Positions 16,411 to 21,614 of a DNA stretch of 21,614 nt are shown here, one piece after another. The notes under the pieces were generated by a model, which was not told the DNA's origin, ran no database searches, and worked only from the letters and a program-made list of their open reading frames with translations. This DNA is from an uncultured Lachnospiraceae bacterium (GTDB lineage Bacteria; Bacillota; Clostridia; Lachnospirales; Lachnospiraceae), in assembly GCA_910585555.1 (NCBI GenBank), contig CAJUFU010000047.1, positions 1 through 21,614 on the forward strand, given 5' to 3'. Position 1 is the first letter of the stretch. Every line of letters starts with the position of its first letter. The position numbers and the translations under genes were made by a program.

Positions 16411-16463
16411 GGCGGTGTGCGTATCGTTTTGCCCTATGCCGTTTTGTGGTATGTGAGGAAGTT

Positions 16464-18482
16464 ATGGGAAAGAGTTTATATATTGCTGAGAAACCCAGCG
16501 TGGCGAAAGAATTTGCCAAAGCTTTGAAATATGATATGAAAAATAGAGACGGTTATATGGAGTCTGGAGAGGCGGTGGTGACCTGGTGTGTGGGACATTT
16601 GGTAACCATGAGTTATCCGGAGGCTTACGATGAGAAATATAGACGCTGGTCTTTAGAGACCATTCCTTTTATACCGGAAGAGTTTAAGTATGAAGTGATT
16701 GAGGGTGTTAAGAAGCAGTTTGGGATTGTGAGCGGTCTTTTGAACAGGAAAGATGTGGAGACCATCTATGTCTGCACTGACTCCGGACGGGAAGGAGAGT
16801 ATATTTACCGGTTGGTGGAGCGGCAGGCAGGGGTGGAGGGCAAAGTCAGAAAGCGGGTCTGGATAGATTCACAGACAGAAGAAGAAATCCTGCGGGGCAT
16901 CCGGGAAGCCAAAGATCTTTCAGATTATGATAATCTTTCCAGCGCGGCATACCTGCGGGCGAAGGAAGATTATCTGATGGGTATTAATTTCTCCCGGGCG
17001 CTTACGCTGAAATACAGCTACCCCATTAAAAATTATTTGCAGACAGATAAAGCGGTTGTCTCTGTTGGCCGGGTCATGACCTGCGTGCTCGGTATGGTGG
17101 TAAACAGAGAACGGGAAATCAGAGAGTTTGTGAAAATACCTTTTTACCGAATCCTTTTACAGATTGCCATTGAGGGGCATGATTGTACTTTTGAGTGGAA
17201 AGCGGTGGAGGGTTCTAAATATTACCAATCGCCTCAGATTTATAAAGATAATGGATTTTTGCAGGAAAAAGAAGCAGACGCGTTCATTGCTTATTTACAG
17301 GAAGAACCAAAGAAAGAGCCTGTGATTGAGAAAATCGAGAAAAAGAAAGAGAACAAGAATCCGCCTCTTCTATATAATCTGGCGGAGCTGCAAAACGACT
17401 GTTCCAAGCTTTTTAAGATTAGTCCTGATGAGACGCTTCGGATTGCGCAGGAACTTTATGAGAAGAAACTGACCACCTATCCCCGAACGGATGCAAGAGT
17501 CCTTTCCACAGCAGTGGCAAAGGAAATCCAGAAAAATATCGGCGGGCTTAGGAATTATCCGGTGGCAGCGCAATATGCGGCGGAAATACTGGAGAAGGGC
17601 AGTTACAAAGGAATTGAGAAGACACGTTATGTGAATGACAAGCAGATTACCGATCATTATGCGATTATTCCAACAGGGCAGGGTTTTGGCAGCTTAAATG
17701 GTCTGCATCCCGCCTCAGCTAAGGTTTATGAGATTATTGTCAGACGGTTTTTGAGCATTTTTTATCCGGCGGCAGTTTATCAAAAGATTACCATTGGCGT
17801 GAAGATGAAAGAAGAGGCATTCACATCCAGTTTTAAAGTACTTGCCAGGCAGGGATATCTGCAAGTGGCGCAGAATTCTTTTGCCAGAAAGAAGGCAGAG
17901 GAGTATACTGAAGAGGAGAAGAAAGAAGAGTCCAAGGAGGAGGCGTCCTGTGATGCGTCCTTTATGGAAGCCCTTAGCACCCTGAAAAAGGGAATGCCTC
18001 TTTCGGCAGGAACCCTGAGCAAAAAGGAGGGAGAGACCTCGCCGCCCAAGCGGTACAATTCGGGAAGCATGATTCTTACCATGGAAAACGCAGGGCAGTT
18101 TATCGAAGACGAGGAGCTGCGGGCACAGATTAAGGGAAGCGGTATCGGTACTTCCGCCACACGTGCGGAAATTCTAAAAAAACTGGTACATATTAAATAT
18201 TTGGATTTGAATAAGAAGACACAGATCATCACGCCTACGCTTCTGGGGGAAATGATTTACGAGGTGGTGGCGGGGGCCATCAGACCACTTTTAGATCCAA
18301 GGCTTACGGCAAGTTGGGAGAAGGGGCTTACGCTGGTAGCTTCCGGAGAGATCACAGAGAAAGAATATATGGTCAAACTGGATGATTTTGTTACCAGAAG
18401 AACCAACGCTGTTAAGCAGATGAATAACCAGTCGGCGCTCTATCATAGATTTCATTATGCGTCGCAGTTCTACAGAAAATAA
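16464..18482 (+). CDS. topB: DNA topoisomerase III
   Basis: TopB is a type IA topoisomerase that passes single strands to decatenate or relax DNA. The start is ATG 16464 (MGKSLYIAEKPS), with GAGG five bases upstream, giving 672 residues (E. coli TopB: 653). An in-frame GTG at 16446 is less likely. The Toprim domain begins with E9 in IAEKPSVAK. Its acidic motif is DSGREGE (106-112), so the second Asp of the usual DxD is Gly108. The catalytic tyrosine is Y339 in TTYPRTDAR. No zinc-finger cysteines are seen at the C-terminus. Lys/Glu-rich insertions occur near 290-305 and 470-500. No relaxase or conjugation gene accompanies it, so I treat it as chromosomal, although such TopB variants also occur on mobile elements. 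Confidence 0.95.
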   Translation: MGKSLYIAEKPSVAKEFAKALKYDMKNRDGYMESGEAVVTWCVGHLVTMSYPEAYDEKYRRWSLETIPFIPEEFKYEVIEGVKKQFGIVSGLLNRKDVETIYVCTDSGREGEYIYRLVERQAGVEGKVRKRVWIDSQTEEEILRGIREAKDLSDYDNLSSAAYLRAKEDYLMGINFSRALTLKYSYPIKNYLQTDKAVVSVGRVMTCVLGMVVNREREIREFVKIPFYRILLQIAIEGHDCTFEWKAVEGSKYYQSPQIYKDNGFLQEKEADAFIAYLQEEPKKEPVIEKIEKKKENKNPPLLYNLAELQNDCSKLFKISPDETLRIAQELYEKKLTTYPRTDARVLSTAVAKEIQKNIGGLRNYPVAAQYAAEILEKGSYKGIEKTRYVNDKQITDHYAIIPTGQGFGSLNGLHPASAKVYEIIVRRFLSIFYPAAVYQKITIGVKMKEEAFTSSFKVLARQGYLQVAQNSFARKKAEEYTEEEKKEESKEEASCDASFMEALSTLKKGMPLSAGTLSKKEGETSPPKRYNSGSMILTMENAGQFIEDEELRAQIKGSGIGTSATRAEILKKLVHIKYLDLNKKTQIITPTLLGEMIYEVVAGAIRPLLDPRLTASWEKGLTLVASGEITEKEYMVKLDDFVTRRTNAVKQMNNQSALYHRFHYASQFYRK

Positions 18483-18504
18483 TGAAAAAGAGGGGGAAAA
18501 GAAA

Positions 18505-19179
18505 ATGGCAGGATTGCAGGATACCACGATTAAGGCGCTTTACACACTGGAGGAGACGATCGCCAAGGATATTTTTGAAGAAGTTACTTATCCTTGGGAA
18601 GTTCTCTCAAAGATCAAAGACTTTATCGTGGCATTGGGAGAGACGCTTCCGGAAGAAAAATATGAGAGAAGAGAGGGGAATATCTGGGTTGCCAGAAATG
18701 CGAAAGTGTTTCCAAGCGCTTATATTGGCGGTCCGGCGATTATCGATGAGGAGGCAGAGATCAGACACTGTGCATTCATCAGGGGAGCAGCAATCGTGGG
18801 AAAAGGAGCGGTTGTAGGTAATTCCACAGAACTTAAGAACGTGATTCTTTTTAATAAAGTACAGGTGCCTCATTACAACTATGTTGGAGACAGCATTTTA
18901 GGCTATAAGGCGCATATGGGTGCAGGTTCCATCACCTCCAATGTAAAGAGTGACAAGACGCTTGTTGTGGTGCGCGCCGGAGAGGAAACATATGAGACGG
19001 GGCTTAAGAAGTTCGGTGCCATGCTTGGTGATCATGTGGAGGTTGGATGTAATTCCGTGTTAAATCCCGGTACGGTAATCGGCAGAAATTCCAATGTATA
19101 TCCTACTTCTATGGTACGCGGTTTTATCCCGTCCAATAGCATTTACAAAAAACAGACTGAAATAGCGGCAAAATATTAG
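18505..19179 (+). CDS. Left-handed beta-helix acyltransferase-like protein related to the GlmU C-terminal domain
   Basis: The 224 residues comprise a helical N-terminus (1-50) and a hexapeptide-repeat left-handed beta-helix (about 58-210). The central segment VPHYNYVGDS followed by GAGSITSNVK (about 139-148) closely resembles the acetyltransferase half of GlmU. H123 lines up with the catalytic His of E. coli GlmU (H363). There is no nucleotidyltransferase domain, so this is not a full GlmU. A transferase acting on a sugar nucleotide is plausible; substrate unknown. The ATG at 18505 follows AGGGGG by eight bases and is 22 bases after the topB stop, so the two are probably co-transcribed. An upstream in-frame ATG at 18457 overlaps topB and is less likely. 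Confidence 0.83.
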   Translation: MAGLQDTTIKALYTLEETIAKDIFEEVTYPWEVLSKIKDFIVALGETLPEEKYERREGNIWVARNAKVFPSAYIGGPAIIDEEAEIRHCAFIRGAAIVGKGAVVGNSTELKNVILFNKVQVPHYNYVGDSILGYKAHMGAGSITSNVKSDKTLVVVRAGEETYETGLKKFGAMLGDHVEVGCNSVLNPGTVIGRNSNVYPTSMVRGFIPSNSIYKKQTEIAAKY

Positions 19180-19238
19180 ACCTGTCAGCATAGATACCCG
19201 TAAACCGACAGAAAAAGAGTATTTTGAGGATTAGAAGT

Positions 19239-21437
19239 ATGGCAGTAGATTTGAGTATTGAGAATTTTGGATCCATGGTCGATCACGTGATCGCAGGGAT
19301 ATGTTTCTTTGAGTATGAGGAAGGAAAGCTTGCGCCTATTTTTATCAATGAAGGCTTTTTCCGTATGCTTGGCTATTCCAGAGTAGAGGGTATGAAATAT
19401 CTGGAGATCATAGAAATGTTTATCATTCCAGAGGATTTACCCGCATTTCATCAGGCAATAGAGGATGTTTTAAAGGATGATGGCGTGGTGGATGTGGCGT
19501 TTCGTACCGTGACGGCTTCCGGTAATCTTCGATGGTTGTATGTGAGGGGCAATCTTTATGCCAGGGAAGGTAAGAAGAATACCATCGTTACAGTCATTCA
19601 GGATATTACTGAGCGCAAGAATGTGGAAGAAGAACTACAAAGACAGGCAGAACGTTTACATATCCTCTCTGCAGCAGAAGGGGAGATGATACTTGATTAT
19701 AATGCCAAAACAGATGTTATGATTCTCAAGTCTTCCGGAGAATATGGGCTGGGAGGAGAGAGAATCTATAACAAATATCTTGAGAAATTTAACGCCGCAA
19801 TGATTTATGAAGAAGATGTGGCATATTACAGAGCGGTTATTGACAGCCTGCTCAAATCGCCAAAGCATGATACAATTGAGTTTCGAATTAAGAGGTTTGA
19901 TCAGGACTTTACCTGGTATCAGGCGAACCTTACTTCCTTATTGGGAGCAGAAGGTTATGTAACCAGGATTGTGGGCCGTATGATTAACATCCATGAAAAG
20001 AAAATCAAGGAGATGGAACTTTTACTGCGGGCCGAAAAGGATGCTTTGACGGGACTTTACAATCAGGGTGCTACAGAGCAGCTTATCCGTAACGCCATTG
20101 AGGACAATGATGGTGAAACGCTAAAAGCTCTGATGATTATTGATTTGGATAATTTTAAGGAGGCTAATGACCTTATAGGTCATTCCCAGGGTGATATTTT
20201 GCTGGAGCAGACGGCTGGTATATTAAGCGAAATTTTCAGGGGCGGCGATATCATCGGCAGAATCGGCGGGGATGAGTTTATTGTCTTTGTGAAGAATTTA
20301 ACTTCTCTATCAGAGGCAGATGTGCTGGCAAACAGTATTGTGAATCGTGTGAGCTTTGTGCTGGATGCAGAGGAAAGTCAGATACATGTGACCTGTAGTG
20401 TGGGCGTTTCCGTATTGCCGTATCATGGCAAGGAGTATGAGGAACTTTTTAAGAAGGCAGACAGAGCAGTCTATACGGCTAAGGCCAACGGTAAGTGTAA
20501 TTATCGTATTTACGATGCGGCAAGTACGATGGTCTATCATGCCAACAGAAAGAATGGCTATACACTGAATCAAGGAATAGATGTGAATAAGAATATGGAA
20601 GACCAGGTGATGCAGATTTTATTTGAAGACCGGGTCATGGAGTCTGCGCTTAAATCTTCTATTGAGCTTATGACAAAGAAATACCATTTCCACAGAGGAT
20701 ATATTTGTGGAAACGAATCCCTGCCAATCTCAAGGACGGTGCATTTCTCGGAAGATGCTTATGCCACGGGCAGAGAGGCAGACGAGCACTATGAACTAAA
20801 ACGAGTTGTAAATGAGATTCTTTATACAGCTTTTCCGGGTGTATCCGTGATTCATGACTATGACTTGGAATTAGAAGATATGCGTGCCTATTTCCAGGCG
20901 GAGGGGATTAAGAGTATGCTCTTTTATCCTTTGACATCCAAGGGAGAATTTCAAGGGGCTATTGTCCTGGAAAACCATGTGGACGTGCAGATGGAATTGA
21001 CCAAGAGCGAGATGGAAGAGATACGGTCCTTATTCCGTATCATGGAAGCACATATCCTGCAGATAGGTCTTATGGACAGATTACAGAATTTTGTGGCGCA
21101 GATTGCAATATTTGATAATCTGGACAGTTTCGTCTATGTGGTTAATCCGGATACTTACGAGCTTAGTTTTATCAATAAGAGAGTGTTAATGGAATCTCCA
21201 GATGTCAAGATAGGGGATATCTGCTATAAGGCCTTGCAGAATCGCGATATGCCTTGTGAAAATTGTATCCTGCGCAATCTGGATAAACAGGATTCACACT
21301 GCAGATGTACGGAAGAATTGTTCAACTATTCTCTCAGGTGCTGGACCAGATGCAGTGCCAGCTGGCTGGAATGTAAAGAAGAGAATGGGCTGGCGCTCTT
21401 AAACAGCATTGATATTTCTGAGTACTTTATGGGATAG
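19239..21437 (+). CDS. Diguanylate cyclase with PAS sensors and a Cys-rich C-terminal domain
   Basis: This enzyme should make c-di-GMP from two GTP. The start is ATG 19239 (MAVDLSIENFG), with GAGGA eight bases upstream; a TTG at 19224 is less likely. The 732 residues show a PAS domain (about 8-130), a second PAS-like domain (about 145-255), a GGDEF domain (about 265-430), a GAF-like region (about 440-612) and a final PAS-like domain. The active-site motif GGDEF (343-347) is intact. A product-inhibition I-site, RGGD (334-337), lies exactly five residues before it. The last 71 residues hold eight cysteines (662, 673, 676, 688, 690, 701, 705, 712), including a PCENC motif that may bind metal or sense redox. 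No membrane segment is seen. It opposes the phosphodiesterase encoded upstream. Confidence 0.92.
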   Translation: MAVDLSIENFGSMVDHVIAGICFFEYEEGKLAPIFINEGFFRMLGYSRVEGMKYLEIIEMFIIPEDLPAFHQAIEDVLKDDGVVDVAFRTVTASGNLRWLYVRGNLYAREGKKNTIVTVIQDITERKNVEEELQRQAERLHILSAAEGEMILDYNAKTDVMILKSSGEYGLGGERIYNKYLEKFNAAMIYEEDVAYYRAVIDSLLKSPKHDTIEFRIKRFDQDFTWYQANLTSLLGAEGYVTRIVGRMINIHEKKIKEMELLLRAEKDALTGLYNQGATEQLIRNAIEDNDGETLKALMIIDLDNFKEANDLIGHSQGDILLEQTAGILSEIFRGGDIIGRIGGDEFIVFVKNLTSLSEADVLANSIVNRVSFVLDAEESQIHVTCSVGVSVLPYHGKEYEELFKKADRAVYTAKANGKCNYRIYDAASTMVYHANRKNGYTLNQGIDVNKNMEDQVMQILFEDRVMESALKSSIELMTKKYHFHRGYICGNESLPISRTVHFSEDAYATGREADEHYELKRVVNEILYTAFPGVSVIHDYDLELEDMRAYFQAEGIKSMLFYPLTSKGEFQGAIVLENHVDVQMELTKSEMEEIRSLFRIMEAHILQIGLMDRLQNFVAQIAIFDNLDSFVYVVNPDTYELSFINKRVLMESPDVKIGDICYKALQNRDMPCENCILRNLDKQDSHCRCTEELFNYSLRCWTRCSASWLECKEENGLALLNSIDISEYFMG

Positions 21438-21440
21438 AGC

Positions 21441-21500
21441 TGCAATCTGTTTATGAAAATTGCAAAGGAATCTGGTAAATTGCAAGAAATATCTGGATTT
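21441..21500 (+). repeat. Three TGCAA elements at a 20-bp period
   Basis: TGCAA starts at 21441, 21461 and 21481, in three 20-base units. Units 2 and 3 also share TCTGG, offset by one base. Two full DNA turns separate each copy, so they lie on the same face. They are upstream of the gene starting at 21597 and could be binding sites or part of its promoter; this is inference. Confidence 0.4.
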
Positions 21501-21535
21501 TTTTATTACAATATGAGACAATAGGGACAGCGGTT

Positions 21536-21561
21536 ATGACAGACTTCAAACAGTCTGTTAT
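21536..21561 (+). other. Hairpin in the leader of the last gene
   Basis: ATGACAGACT (21536-21545) pairs with AGTCTGTTAT (21552-21561) around a six-base loop, with one G-U pair. The following CAAATAATTT is not a clear T-run. It could be a weak terminator for the diguanylate cyclase transcript or a leader structure of the next gene. Confidence 0.45.
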
Positions 21562-21596
21562 CAAATAATTTATACATAATCGAAAGGAGTTATCAC

Positions 21597-21614
21597 ATGA
21601 TCTATTCAAAAGAA
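21597..21614 (+). CDS. Start of an unidentified gene, cut by the window edge
   Basis: An ATG at 21597 follows an excellent ribosome site (AAAGGAG, 21583-21589) and opens with MIYSKE before the window ends. Six codons are too few to name a product. The 160 bases before it contain the 20-bp-period repeats and a hairpin, so it probably has its own promoter. Confidence 0.7.

Noticed and set aside
16464..18482. Integrative element signalled by topB
   Set aside because: No integrase, relaxase, type IV secretion gene or attachment repeat is visible, and neighbouring genes look chromosomal.
18482..18817. Plus-strand 111-residue frame overlapping the beta-helix gene
   Set aside because: It is an Arg-rich out-of-frame shadow of a clearly conserved protein.

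Overview
The window looks like ordinary chromosome from an anaerobic Firmicute of the Clostridia, most likely a Lachnospiraceae relative. The reasons are moderate GC, strong AGGAGG-type ribosome sites, oxygen-sensitive class III ribonucleotide reductase (nrdDG), a Firmicute-style aspartate-semialdehyde dehydrogenase, and several c-di-GMP proteins. I see no rRNA, CRISPR array, insertion sequence, integrase or phage gene.

Layout. 1-367: a terminator and a small acidic hypothetical gene on the minus strand. 409-5400: a plus-strand group made of a DUF1015 protein, glycogen branching enzyme (glgB) with an unusual 148-residue repetitive, charged tail, and an MscS-type channel. 5434-5600: a self-contained tRNA-Thr(CGT) unit with its own promoter and terminator. 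5665-8499: the nrdD-nrdG operon, whose promoter is overlapped by a tandem NrdR box pair. 8508-8841: a probably frameshifted small secreted-protein gene on the minus strand, converging on nrdG at a two-way terminator. 8881-10569: a two-gene minus-strand NitT/TauT-type ABC importer (ATPase and permease) without a binding protein. 10607-13206: argH and asd, divergent from the importer. 13259-21437: a same-strand run of a c-di-GMP phosphodiesterase with a dead GGDEF domain, an overlapping DUF234-type ATPase, topoisomerase III, a GlmU-like left-handed beta-helix protein, and a PAS-GGDEF diguanylate cyclase. The last 18 bases are the start of another gene.

How the parts fit. nrdDG supplies dNTPs without oxygen under NrdR control. 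argH and asd serve arginine and aspartate-family amino acids, and glgB serves glycogen. The 13-21 kb run brackets an ATPase, a topoisomerase and a sugar-nucleotide-like enzyme between one enzyme predicted to break down c-di-GMP and one predicted to make it. The tight PDE-ATPase overlap is the most suggestive hint of an uncharacterised functional link, but no wholly new system is proven here. The best new leads are the GlgB tail, the PDE-ATPase pair with degenerate catalytic domains, and the paired NrdR boxes.
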